A stretch of DNA of 64,000 nucleotides from Streptomyces sp. NBC_00523 (lineage in GTDB: Bacteria; Actinomycetota; Actinomycetes; Streptomycetales; Streptomycetaceae), in the NCBI RefSeq assembly GCF_036346615.1, contig NZ_CP107836.1, positions 3,038,001 through 3,102,000 of the forward strand. Direction: 5' to 3'. Position numbers and translations under genes: made by a program. Shown in pieces: positions 33,319-41,240 of the stretch; position 1 is the first letter of the stretch, and each line of letters opens with the position of its first letter. The notes beneath the pieces are model-generated. The model made no database searches. It was not told where the DNA came from and saw only the letters and a program-made list of their open reading frames with translations.

Positions 33319-35472
33319 GTGCGCACTGCCCGTACGCGACGCGCCGGGCCCGGACGATGGTGGCGGCCGGGCGCCGGGGTGACCGCCGACACGGCACGGG
33401 CGGTCGTCGTCCGGCGGGGCGTGCGGGTAGCGGTCGCGGCGTGGGCCGGGTTCTACCCGCTGCTCTACGCGGCCGACCGGCCGGTCGCCGCCCTGTACGC
33501 ACTCTTCGCGCCCGTCGCGCTGGGGCTGCTCTCCGCCGTCCCCGGATCCGGCCGCCAGAAGGCGATCGTGGTGCTGTGCGCGCTCCCGCCGGCCCTCGCG
33601 CTGGCGTCACTGGGGACGCTGCTGGCCGTGGACACCTGGGCGGCGGTCGGCGGGATGCTCGTCATCGGGTTCCTGCTCGCCTTCGCCGCCGTCGCCGGGC
33701 CGCGCCCGGCGGGTGTGGCCCCGGGCCTCCAGCTCTTCTACATCCTCGCCTGCTTCCCGACGTACGCCCCCGGCACGCTCGGAGACCGGCTCATCGGCCT
33801 GACCGCGGGGGCCCTGCTCCTCGCGGCGTGCGAGGCCCTCCTGCTGCCCGAGCGGGCCGTCCCCTCCTGCCGCCGCCGCCTGGCGGACGCGCTGCGTACC
33901 GCCGCGGACGAGGCCGCCTCGCCCGGCCGCGTACCACCCGCGACCCTGCGCGCGGCCGGTACGCGGCTGCGGTTGTCGTCGCTGCCTCCGGCGGAGCAGC
34001 CCGCGGGCGCGGGGCGGACGGACCGCGCGCTGGACCAGGCGGGCCGCTCGGTGCGCCGGCTCCTGGACCAGCTGGCCACCCTCTCCGAGATGCCGTCCGC
34101 GCCCACCGATCCGGCATCCGCCGCGCTCCTGGCCCGGGTCGCGGAGGTGTGCCGGTCCTGCGCGTCCTACCTGCGCACCGGGGAGCGGGCGCCTGTGGCC
34201 GGCACCCTCGAAACGGCCATGGAGGACTTCGGGGCGGAGCGCGTACGGCTGACGTGCGGGCCGCCCGCTCTCGTACCCCCGCTCGCCGTACTCAGGCGGC
34301 AGTCGCGGGTCCTGGCACTGGCGGAGTCGGCGCGGATCGTGGAGGTCACCACGGACATCGCCGCGCACGGCAGACCCGTCGGTCCGGCCGTCCCGCACGA
34401 TCAGTTCTGGTACGCGGAGCTGTCGACGCCCGCCCTGTGGACCCGCCGCGTCCTCGGGAACATCACCCTCCGGTCGGTGCTCTTCCAGAACGCGGTACGC
34501 ACCGCCCTCGGGCTCGGCGCCGCCCGGCTGGTGGCGGGCACCCTCGATCTGGCCCACGGATTCTGGGTGCTGCTGGCGGTGCTGACGCTCGGACGGACGA
34601 CGGTGGCCGCGACCTGGCAGGCGGTGAGCCGCGCCGTCGCCGGCAACGCCGTCGGCGCCCTCGCGGCGGGCGCGCTCCTGATCGGGCTCGGGCCGCACAC
34701 CGATGCGTACGCCGCGCTGCTCGTCCCGGTGATGCTGGCGGCGTTCTGCCTGGGGCCGCTGCTGGGCGTCGCCGGAGCGCAGGCGGGGTTCACCCTGGTC
34801 GTGGCCACCTCGTTCGCCCAGATCTTCCCCGTCACCTGGCGGCTGTCGGAGACGCGGCTGATCGACGTCCTCACCGGCAGCGCGATCGGGCTGCTGTGCG
34901 CGCTCGTCGCCTGGCCGGCCGGGGCCCACCGCGAGGTCCGCCGCACCATGGCCGGCCTGCTGCACTCCTGCGGCGGCCTGGTCCCGGCCACCGCGCAGAT
35001 CCTGATGAACCCCGCACCCGGCGTACGGAACCCGGCGCCGGTCCTCCCGAGCGTGCACCGGCTGCGCCTCGCCGAAGCGGCATACGCGCAGTACCGCAGC
35101 GAGGCCCCCGCCCGCCGGGCCGGGACCGAAACCGACTGGCACGCGGTGCTCATCGTCGCGAGCAACACGATCCTCGGCGCCCACCGCCTTCCGCACCTGG
35201 GCCTCCCCCGGACCGCCGAGCCCACCGGTCCGCCCGCGGCCTGGGCCCGTACGGCCGCGGCGGACCTGGAGGCGGAAGCCGACCGGATCGCCGCCCTGGT
35301 CGGCGGCGGGAACCCACCGCCCGCGCGACCGCCCGCCCCGGCCCCGGCCGACTACCCGCCGTCGTCGCTCTCCGTGGACCTGGAGGTGTGGCTGACCAGC
35401 CTCGGCCGCCAGCTGGGGTGGATCGAGGAGACGGCTCGGCGCGGCGAGAGGGGCGGCCATGCCGACGGGTGA
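33319..35472 (+). CDS. FUSC-family membrane protein
   Basis: The 717-residue protein has two membrane blocks (about 30-165 and 395-540) separated by a soluble helical region and followed by a soluble C-terminal domain. This is the FUSC (fusaric acid resistance/aromatic acid exporter) layout, and the second block contains the FUSC-typical HGFWVLLAVLTLGRTTVAAT segment. The GTG at 33319 is used; a GTG 20 codons later is also possible. The next gene, a SpoIIE-type phosphatase, starts 14 bases before its stop, so the two are coupled. The substrate is unknown. Confidence 0.85.
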   Translation: MRTARTRRAGPGRWWRPGAGVTADTARAVVVRRGVRVAVAAWAGFYPLLYAADRPVAALYALFAPVALGLLSAVPGSGRQKAIVVLCALPPALALASLGTLLAVDTWAAVGGMLVIGFLLAFAAVAGPRPAGVAPGLQLFYILACFPTYAPGTLGDRLIGLTAGALLLAACEALLLPERAVPSCRRRLADALRTAADEAASPGRVPPATLRAAGTRLRLSSLPPAEQPAGAGRTDRALDQAGRSVRRLLDQLATLSEMPSAPTDPASAALLARVAEVCRSCASYLRTGERAPVAGTLETAMEDFGAERVRLTCGPPALVPPLAVLRRQSRVLALAESARIVEVTTDIAAHGRPVGPAVPHDQFWYAELSTPALWTRRVLGNITLRSVLFQNAVRTALGLGAARLVAGTLDLAHGFWVLLAVLTLGRTTVAATWQAVSRAVAGNAVGALAAGALLIGLGPHTDAYAALLVPVMLAAFCLGPLLGVAGAQAGFTLVVATSFAQIFPVTWRLSETRLIDVLTGSAIGLLCALVAWPAGAHREVRRTMAGLLHSCGGLVPATAQILMNPAPGVRNPAPVLPSVHRLRLAEAAYAQYRSEAPARRAGTETDWHAVLIVASNTILGAHRLPHLGLPRTAEPTGPPAAWARTAAADLEAEADRIAALVGGGNPPPARPPAPAPADYPPSSLSVDLEVWLTSLGRQLGWIEETARRGERGGHADG

Positions 35473-36592
35473 GCTGGAGGACGGCACCCTGCCGTCGGCC
35501 GGACGGGTCACCAAGGCCGTGGTCCTGGGCGCGGCCCTGCTGCTGTGCGTCGTGGTGGCGATCCTGCAGGTGAACACCCCGCCCTCCTCGCACATCGCGT
35601 CCATGCTGGTCGCGGTCCCCGCGCTCATCGCCTTCGCGTTCGGCCCGCCCGTGATCATCGGTTCGGCGGTCGTGGCGGCCGGGACGCGCTGGCTGCTCCT
35701 GCCGACGGAGCCGCATCGGATCGGCTCCGTCATCGGCACCACCGTGGTGATCTGCGTCATCGCCGCGCTGAGCTGCTTCGTGGTCCGCCGCGGGGAGCGG
35801 GAGTCCGTGCGGCTGCGGAAGGTGGTGTCCGTCGCCGAGACCGCGCAGCGGGCGCTGCTGCGCCCACCGCCCGAGACGCTGGGCCCCTTCCGTACGGCCG
35901 CGAGCTATCTGGCCGCCGCGCAGTACGCGCGCATCGGGGGCGACCTCTACGCCGTGGCGGACACCGAGTTCGGCGTCCGTGCGCTGATCGGGGACGTACG
36001 CGGGAAGGGGCTCGACGCCGTGTCCACCGCCTCCGCGGTCCTCGGCTCGTTTCACGAGGCGGCGTACGAGGAGGAGACGCTGGGCCGCCTGGCCGGGCGG
36101 CTCGACACCGGCCTGAACCGCTTCCTGCGCGACGACGAGGCGTTCGTCACCGCCCTCCTGATCCAGACCGCGCCCGACGGCCACACGAAGGCGTACTCCT
36201 GCGGCCACCCGCCCTCGCTCGTCCTGCGCGACGGCACGGTCCACGAACTCCCGGCCGGCACCGGCCTCCCCCTGGGGCTGCGCACCCTCACGAGCGCCCC
36301 CACCGAGGCGGAAGGCCCCCGTGTCGCCGGAACGCTTCTACGCCCCGGCGACACGGTCCTGCTGTACACCGACGGCATCGCGGAGACCCGTAACGAGACC
36401 GGGGCCTTCTACCCGCTCGCCGACCGCCTGACGGCCTACCAGCGCGCCCATCCCCCGCCCGTCGACCCGCAACACCTGCTCACCTGGCTGCTCGATGACG
36501 CCCAGGCCTACAGCTGCGCCGATACGTACGACGACGCGGCGCTCCTGGCGCTCGCCTGGCCGCCCGGTCCGGGTGAGGGACCGAGCGGCTGA
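35459..36592 (+). CDS. Membrane-anchored SpoIIE-type PP2C phosphatase
   Basis: The 377-residue protein has three or four N-terminal helices (about 18-105) and a SpoIIE PP2C phosphatase domain (~140-370). Metal-binding motifs are GGDLYAVAD, LIGDVRGKGLDA, LLYTDGIAETRN and the late DDAALL. Such phosphatases usually act on anti-sigma-factor antagonists. It overlaps the FUSC gene by 14 bases. No anti-sigma or antagonist gene is adjacent, so the target is unknown. Confidence 0.9.
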   Translation: MPTGELEDGTLPSAGRVTKAVVLGAALLLCVVVAILQVNTPPSSHIASMLVAVPALIAFAFGPPVIIGSAVVAAGTRWLLLPTEPHRIGSVIGTTVVICVIAALSCFVVRRGERESVRLRKVVSVAETAQRALLRPPPETLGPFRTAASYLAAAQYARIGGDLYAVADTEFGVRALIGDVRGKGLDAVSTASAVLGSFHEAAYEEETLGRLAGRLDTGLNRFLRDDEAFVTALLIQTAPDGHTKAYSCGHPPSLVLRDGTVHELPAGTGLPLGLRTLTSAPTEAEGPRVAGTLLRPGDTVLLYTDGIAETRNETGAFYPLADRLTAYQRAHPPPVDPQHLLTWLLDDAQAYSCADTYDDAALLALAWPPGPGEGPSG

Positions 36593-36609
36593 CGCACGAG
36601 GGCCGAGGG

Positions 36610-37203
36610 TCACAACGACGTCGTCGTGATCCGCTCGCGCGGGCCCTCCTGCTTGCCGGAGCGCCCCAGACGCAGGGCCGAGACGAGAAAGAAGATGCCG
36701 CCGGGAACGGCGTAGCCGATCGCGCTGGAGAGCGTGGGGTCCTCGGCGCCCGCCGACCCGACGAACGACGCCCCGGCCAGGACCGAGATGCCACCGCTGA
36801 GGATCATCGGCCACTGGCCGCCCATCCGGCGCCGCGGAACGGCCACGATCAGCTGCACCAGCCCCGCGACGACCGCCCACGCCCCCCACACCCGCAGCAC
36901 CGCGGGAATCCCGGAGGCGGCGGCGATCCCGACCCCGGCCGCCGCGGCGAGGCTGACCGCCATGTTGACGTAGAGCAGCGCCGGCGAGCGGGTGGCACGG
37001 GACGCGTTGGCGTCCACGACCGCGGCGCCCACGTCGAACAGCGGATAGAGCACGAGCAGCGCGGCCACGACCGGGCTGATCTCGTCGGCCGTCGCGAACA
37101 TCACGAGGGCCCAGAGGATGGCGAACGCTGCGCGGACGAAGTACAGCCGCCGCAGCGCGGAAGCCGTGTTCCTGATGTCCGACGGGGCGGCAACGGTGCT
37201 CAT
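36610..37203 (-). CDS. DUF308/HdeD-like membrane protein
   Basis: The 197-residue protein has six hydrophobic helices spread over residues ~20-180 (for example YFVRAAFAILWALVMF and VVAALLVLYPLFDVG), matching the DUF308/HdeD-like group. It is divergent from a TetR gene, and two near-identical palindromes lie between them, so it is the probable target of that repressor. The function is not known. Confidence 0.8.
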   Translation of the reverse strand: MSTVAAPSDIRNTASALRRLYFVRAAFAILWALVMFATADEISPVVAALLVLYPLFDVGAAVVDANASRATRSPALLYVNMAVSLAAAAGVGIAAASGIPAVLRVWGAWAVVAGLVQLIVAVPRRRMGGQWPMILSGGISVLAGASFVGSAGAEDPTLSSAIGYAVPGGIFFLVSALRLGRSGKQEGPRERITTTSL

Positions 37204-37266
37204 GACGAACCTTTCGACGGGAGTACGGGGAACGCGGACACGACGGCCTCACCGCCACCCCGCGCA

Positions 37267-37280
37267 AGAACGAACGTTCT
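37267..37280. promoter_or_regulatory. TetR operator 1
   Basis: AGAACGAACGTTCT is a palindrome (AGAAC/GTTCT around GAAC), 64 bases from the DUF308 start. It shares 13 of 14 bases with the second site at 37316-37329. Confidence 0.65.
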
Positions 37281-37315
37281 GTGCACCACACTGGCAAGGC
37301 CGCGCACCCCTGTCA

Positions 37316-37329
37316 AGACCGAACGTTCT
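37316..37329. promoter_or_regulatory. TetR operator 2
   Basis: AGACCGAACGTTCT differs from operator 1 at one base and is 26 bases from the TetR start codon. Centres of the two sites are 49 bases apart, near five helical turns. Confidence 0.65.
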
Positions 37330-37354
37330 ACCTCGCCCCGAGTAGGCTGGCGTC

Positions 37355-37951
37355 ATGGCGCACAACGCATCCGAGAGCCGCCCGTCCGAAGCCCGGGACC
37401 GGCTCCTCAGCACAGCCACCCGGATCTTCTACTCGGAAGGCATCCACTCCGTGGGAGTGGATCGCATCGTCAAGGAAGCGCAGGTGACACGGGCGACCTT
37501 CTACCGCCACTTCCCCAGCAAGGAGAACCTGGTCGTCGCCTACCTGACCGAGGCGGACCGCGCCCTGCGCGGCCAGGCCGAGGCGGCCATCGCCGCCGGG
37601 CTCCCCGCACCCGACACGCTTCGCGCCATCGGCGCGTCCATCGCCCAGGCCATCGAGTCCCCCGGCTTCCGCGGCTGCGCCTTCCTCAACGCCGTCGCCG
37701 AGTACCCCGACCCCGCGGACCCGGTGCACCAGGTCGTCCTCGCACACCGCCAGTGGTTCCTCGACACGCTCACCGGCCTCCTGCGCACGATCCGCGAGGA
37801 ACCCGCCGACCGCGCGGCCCGCCACTTCGTCATGCTGCGCGACGGCGCGATGGCGGCCGGCTGCCTCTTCGACCCGGAGTTGGTGTCCGAGACCTTCCTC
37901 AACGGAGTGGAAGGCCTCCTCAAGGCCCAGGCAACGGCATCGTTCACCTGA
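37355..37951 (+). CDS. TetR-family regulator (AcrR type)
   Basis: The 198-residue repressor has an N-terminal HTH (residues ~14-62: DRLLSTATRIFYSEGIHSVGV, VKEAQVTRATFYRHFPSKENL) and a C-terminal ligand domain with a ESPGFRGCAFLNAVAEYPD segment typical of one TetR subgroup. It faces the DUF308 gene across two matching operators and probably represses both. The ligand is unknown. Confidence 0.9.
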   Translation: MAHNASESRPSEARDRLLSTATRIFYSEGIHSVGVDRIVKEAQVTRATFYRHFPSKENLVVAYLTEADRALRGQAEAAIAAGLPAPDTLRAIGASIAQAIESPGFRGCAFLNAVAEYPDPADPVHQVVLAHRQWFLDTLTGLLRTIREEPADRAARHFVMLRDGAMAAGCLFDPELVSETFLNGVEGLLKAQATASFT

Positions 37952-37960
37952 GGACTCCCC

Positions 37961-37982
37961 GGGCCCGCGCCACAGCGGGCCC
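37961..37982 (+). terminator. Hairpin terminator after the TetR gene
   Basis: GGGCCCGC at 37961-37968 pairs perfectly with GCGGGCCC at 37975-37982 across a 6-base loop, 10 bases past the TetR stop. Confidence 0.6.
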
Positions 37983-37990
37983 GGAACGAC

Positions 37991-38025
37991 GAAGTCCCGT
38001 TCAGCCAGAGGCTGAACGGGACTTC
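37991..38025 (-). terminator. Hairpin terminator downstream of tRNA-Ala
   Basis: A perfect 16-bp stem (37991-38006 with 38010-38025) and AGA loop lies 10 bases beyond the tRNA 3' end on the minus strand. It can work in both directions. Confidence 0.7.
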
Positions 38026-38034
38026 ATGCGTCTG

Positions 38035-38108
38035 TGGACCTGTGGGGATTTGAACCCCAGACCCCCTCGATGCGAACGAGGTGCGCTACCAGACTGCGCC
38101 ACAGGCCC
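38035..38108 (-). tRNA. tRNA-Ala (anticodon CGC)
   Basis: The 74-nt minus-strand sequence folds as a cloverleaf: acceptor GGGCCTG pairing with CAGGTCC, D arm GCGC-loop-GCGC, anticodon stem CCTCG/CGAGG around loop TTCGCAT, and T arm TGGGG/CCCCA with loop TTCAAAT. The anticodon CGC reads GCG (alanine). The discriminator is A. The CCA end is not encoded. A TAGAGT 15 bases upstream of the 5' end (38128-38123) is a candidate -10. Confidence 0.95.
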
Positions 38109-38127
38109 TTGCGACGTGTGAAACTCT

Positions 38128-38147
38128 AGCACCCTCCGGGGGGTGCT
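38128..38147 (-). terminator. Hairpin terminator after sepX
   Basis: AGCACCC at 38128-38134 pairs with GGGTGCT at 38141-38147 across TCCGGG. It lies between the sepX stop and the tRNA gene. Confidence 0.55.
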
Positions 38148-38205
38148 CGGAAATCCGTTCCGCGCTGGTCAGCCGTGGCGTGGCTCACGGCTGTCCGACG
38201 AGGTG

Positions 38206-39330
38206 TCACTCGTTGGCCGCGCGGGGGCGGTCGCCGTCCTCGTACTGGTCGAAGAGCGGGGTGCGGCCCCGGTCGCGGGAGCGGCGGGACTGCGGGGAGC
38301 GCTGGCGCGGCGCCGGGTCCACCGGGGGTGCCGCGGGGTCCGGCTGCGCGGGTTCGGCGGTGCTGGAGCGGGCGGCGCTCCAGGTCTCCGGGTTGCCGAC
38401 CTCGACCCCGCCCGTGGCGCGCGGGGCGACCGGGGCGGTGACATAGGTGGGCAGGGGCACCGGGACCGGCTCCCAACTGTCGCCCTGGACCCGGCCGCGC
38501 TCGCGCTGCTGGTCCACCCACTCCGCGTGGTCCGTCTGCTCGACCAGGGCGCGGCGCCCGGCCTCCTGCGGGGAGACCGTGGGCGTCGGCTCGGGGGCCG
38601 GGTGGCGCGGCTCGGAGTCCTCGTCGGCCTCGGCCGACGCCGTGGTCGCGGGCTGGTGGCGGCGCGGGCGGTTCTCGCGGAGCCGCTGGGCCGCCACCTC
38701 GGCGCGCCGCTGGTCCATGGTGAAGGCGAACCGCCGCCGCTCGTGCGACCTCAGGTGCGCGATGTACGCGCTGAGGAGCACGGCCGGGACCGCGGGCGCC
38801 CACAGGAAGCGGAGCCCGCCGACGGCCGCGACGATCGCGCCGAGCGTGAAGGCGAGGAAGAGGATCACGGTGGTGCGCCGACGGCGCGCGAGGACCTGGA
38901 GGCGCTGGGCGCGCCGGGCGCGTTCCGCGTCGATGCCGCCGGGGCGCGCGCGCCGGGCGGGTACGGGGGCGGCGGGCTCGGCGCCACGCCGCTTGCGGGG
39001 GGCGCGCTCCGGCGTACCGGCCGGATCGTGCATCCGGGCCTCGGTGTGCGCCGGGGGCGCGGCGAAGGCCCGGACGTCGACGGAGTCCATTCGGTCCGTG
39101 CCCGCGTCCGGGTCGGCGTCGGGTGCCGCCTCGTCCTCGGTGCGCTCCTGCAGCCCCTTGGCATACCGGCGCTCCATCGCCGCCCGGCCTGACAGCAGCC
39201 GGATGGCGGTGCTGAAGCGCTCCGTAGGACGCTCTTCGTTCAGCTCGTCCTGCCTGCGGAGCCACATCGGCACCAAGTAGGCGGCCCAGGCCCCGACAAT
39301 GACTGCGTAGATGAGGCCGCTGCTGCTCAC
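38206..39330 (-). CDS. sepX: Divisome membrane protein SepX (GlpR-like)
   Basis: The 374-residue protein starts with one membrane helix (MSSSGLIYAVIVGAWAAYLV) directly followed by PMWLRRQDELNE, then a long charged linker. Two closely spaced helices lie at ~157-192 (TVILFLAFTLGAIVAAVGGL, LWAPAVPAVLLSAYIA), and an extended Pro/Arg/Glu-rich tail follows. This is the layout of SepX, the actinobacterial septum protein needed for hyphal compartmentalisation and sporulation, homologous to corynebacterial GlpR. It lies at the end of a galU-moeA-moaC-mogA-rimJ-like block, the expected neighbourhood. The name rests on pattern and synteny. Confidence 0.8.
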   Translation of the reverse strand: MSSSGLIYAVIVGAWAAYLVPMWLRRQDELNEERPTERFSTAIRLLSGRAAMERRYAKGLQERTEDEAAPDADPDAGTDRMDSVDVRAFAAPPAHTEARMHDPAGTPERAPRKRRGAEPAAPVPARRARPGGIDAERARRAQRLQVLARRRRTTVILFLAFTLGAIVAAVGGLRFLWAPAVPAVLLSAYIAHLRSHERRRFAFTMDQRRAEVAAQRLRENRPRRHQPATTASAEADEDSEPRHPAPEPTPTVSPQEAGRRALVEQTDHAEWVDQQRERGRVQGDSWEPVPVPLPTYVTAPVAPRATGGVEVGNPETWSAARSSTAEPAQPDPAAPPVDPAPRQRSPQSRRSRDRGRTPLFDQYEDGDRPRAANE

Positions 39331-39465
39331 ATCTCACACCGTAGAGGGGTTTGCGCGGAGGGATCCGCCAATTGGCGCGGTGTGTCGCACGATCCGGCCG
39401 ATATCGCGGACTTTTTTATGAGGGCGCGCGTCAGCCGATCGAGAGTAATTCGAACAAACTTTTTA

Positions 39466-40089
39466 TTACGTGGGAGGCTCCGGCTGATCCGTACGGGGAA
39501 CCGGCCGTGAGCGGTGCCATCTCCGCAGCAGCCCGTCCGGCACTTCCTCCGCCGTGAGCGCGTAGATCAGGTGGTCGCGCCACGCCCCGTCGATGTGCAG
39601 ATAACGCGGGCGCAGCCCCTCCTCGCGGAATCCGAGTTTCTCCACGACCCGACGGCTCGGCCCGTTCTCCGGCCGAATGCACACCTCGATGCGATGGAGC
39701 CCCACCACCTGGAAGCAGTGGTCGACGGCGAGCGCGACGGCGGTCGGCATCACCCCGCGCCCGGCCACCTCGCGGTCCACCCAGTAGCCGACGTGCCCCG
39801 AGCACATCGAGCCCCAGGTGATCCCGGCGACGGTCAGCTGCCCCACCAGCCGGCCCCGGTACTCGATGGCGAACGGCAGCATCCGGCCCGCGTTCGCCTC
39901 GGAGCGAAGATGGCGGATCATCTGGCGGTACGTGGGCCGCTGGGCGACCGGTCCGCCGGGCGCGGGCGGCGGGACCGTCGCCTCCCAGGGGCGCAGCCAG
40001 TCCCGGTTGCGCCGGTTGACCTCGCGCCAGTCCCGCTGGTCGCGCAGCTTGATGGGCCGGAGGGCGACATCGCCGTCCGCCAGGATCAC
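39466..40089 (-). CDS. RimJ/RimL-type GNAT acetyltransferase
   Basis: The 207-residue acetyltransferase has ALRPIKLRDQRDWREVNRRN at the start, RGRLVGQLTVAGITWGSM, VGYWVDREVAGRGVMPTAVALAVDH for acetyl-CoA binding and the RIEVCIRPENGPSRRVVEKLGF motif of RimJ/RimL proteins, which acetylate N-termini of ribosomal or other proteins. The GTG at 40089 lies 17 bases after mogA; a CTG eight codons upstream could extend it (NVATWPV). The substrate is unknown. Confidence 0.85.
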   Translation of the reverse strand: MILADGDVALRPIKLRDQRDWREVNRRNRDWLRPWEATVPPPAPGGPVAQRPTYRQMIRHLRSEANAGRMLPFAIEYRGRLVGQLTVAGITWGSMCSGHVGYWVDREVAGRGVMPTAVALAVDHCFQVVGLHRIEVCIRPENGPSRRVVEKLGFREEGLRPRYLHIDGAWRDHLIYALTAEEVPDGLLRRWHRSRPVPRTDQPEPPT

Positions 40090-40106
40090 CGGCCAGGTCG
40101 CGACGT

Positions 40107-40622
40107 TCAGCTCGGGCTCCCGGGTCGGGGGTGGTCGCCACCGCGCAGCTGGTCCACGGCGTGCACCAGGAGCCGTTCGAGGACGGCGAGCCCGTCGCGC
40201 ACCCCGCCGGTCGAGCCCGGCAGGTTGACGATCAGGGTGCGGCCGGCCACGCCCGCCAGACCGCGTGAGAGCGCGGCGGTGGGGACCTTGTCGCGGCCCT
40301 CGGCCCGGATCGCCTCGGGGATGCCGGGCACCTCGTGGTCCAGGACGCGGCGGGTGGCCTCGGGGGTGCGGTCGGTGGGCGAGATGCCCGTACCGCCGGT
40401 GGTGACGACCACGTCGTACGCGGAGGCCACCGCGGTCCGCAGCGCCTGCTCGACCGGGTCGCCGTCGGGCACGACCTGCGGGCCGTCGACGGTGAAGCCG
40501 AGCCCCGTCAGCGCCTCGGCGATCAGCGGGCCGCCCTTGTCCGCGTAGACCCCGGCGGACGCGCGGTTCGACGCGGTCACGACGAGGGCGCGGTACGGGG
40601 CCGGGGCGTCGGCGGCGCTCAC
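40107..40622 (-). CDS. mogA: Molybdopterin adenylyltransferase MogA/MoaB
   Basis: The 171-residue protein is a MogA/MoaB/MPT-binding domain enzyme that adenylylates molybdopterin before molybdenum insertion. Motifs are VVTASNRASAG, YDVVVTTGGTGISPTDRTPEA, a VPGIPEAIRAEG segment and LIVNLPGSTGGVRDGL. Its ATG overlaps the moaC stop by 4 bases (ATGA), so the two cofactor genes are translated together. Confidence 0.9.
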   Translation of the reverse strand: MSAADAPAPYRALVVTASNRASAGVYADKGGPLIAEALTGLGFTVDGPQVVPDGDPVEQALRTAVASAYDVVVTTGGTGISPTDRTPEATRRVLDHEVPGIPEAIRAEGRDKVPTAALSRGLAGVAGRTLIVNLPGSTGGVRDGLAVLERLLVHAVDQLRGGDHPRPGSPS

Positions 40623-41119
40623 GCGTCGGTCCCGGGGGCCTCGGCGCGTACGTAGTCGCCGGACTTGCCGCCCGACTTCGCCTCGACCCGGATGTCCGTG
40701 ATGACCGCGGCCTTGTCGACCGCCTTGACCATGTCCACGACGGTGAGGGCAGCCACCGACACGGCGGTCAGGGCCTCCATCTCGACGCCCGTGCGGTCGG
40801 TGGTCTTCACCGTGGCGGTGATCTCCACCGCGTCGTCGGCCACGCTCAGCTCGACGCCGACGCCGGAGACGGCCAGCGGGTGGCAGAGGGGAATCAGGTC
40901 CGGGGTGCGCTTGGCGCCCATGATCCCGGCGATCCGCGCGGTGGCGAGGGCGTCGCCCTTGGGGACGCCCTCGCCCCGGAGCAGTTCGACCACACGCGGC
41001 GACACGAGGACCCGGCCGCTGGCCCGGGCGACGCGCGCGGTGACGTCCTTCCCGGAGACGTCGACCATGCGGGCGGCCCCCGCCTCGTCGATGTGCGTCA
41101 GCCTGTTCTGCGTACTCAA
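40619..41119 (-). CDS. moaC: Cyclic pyranopterin monophosphate synthase MoaC
   Basis: The 166-residue enzyme converts the MoaA product to cyclic pyranopterin monophosphate. MoaC motifs are ARMVDVSGKDVTARVARASG, GDALATARIAGIMGAKRT, DLIPLCHPLAVS, DRTGVEMEALTAVSVAALT and DMVKAVDK. No ATG or GTG gives the expected N-terminus; a TTG at 41119 gives MSTQNRLTHID-type sequence and has GGAGTGAG upstream. It overlaps mogA. It follows moeA after a 121-base gap that contains a hairpin. Confidence 0.92.
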   Translation of the reverse strand: MSTQNRLTHIDEAGAARMVDVSGKDVTARVARASGRVLVSPRVVELLRGEGVPKGDALATARIAGIMGAKRTPDLIPLCHPLAVSGVGVELSVADDAVEITATVKTTDRTGVEMEALTAVSVAALTVVDMVKAVDKAAVITDIRVEAKSGGKSGDYVRAEAPGTDA

Positions 41120-41182
41120 CTCACTCCGCCTAGCGGTAGGGCGCCGGATTCCCCGGGCCGCACCGGGGTGCGGGTCCGGGGG

Positions 41183-41200
41183 CCGGGGGATGTCCCCCGG
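41183..41200. repeat. Short perfect hairpin in the moeA-moaC gap
   Basis: CCGGGGGA and TCCCCCGG pair over 8 bp with a 2-base TG loop. It could attenuate transcription between moeA and moaC or be a processing site. Function unproven. Confidence 0.4.
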
Positions 41201-41240
41201 ACGGCACAGCGCCAGATACCGTACCGCCACCGGGGCGCGG

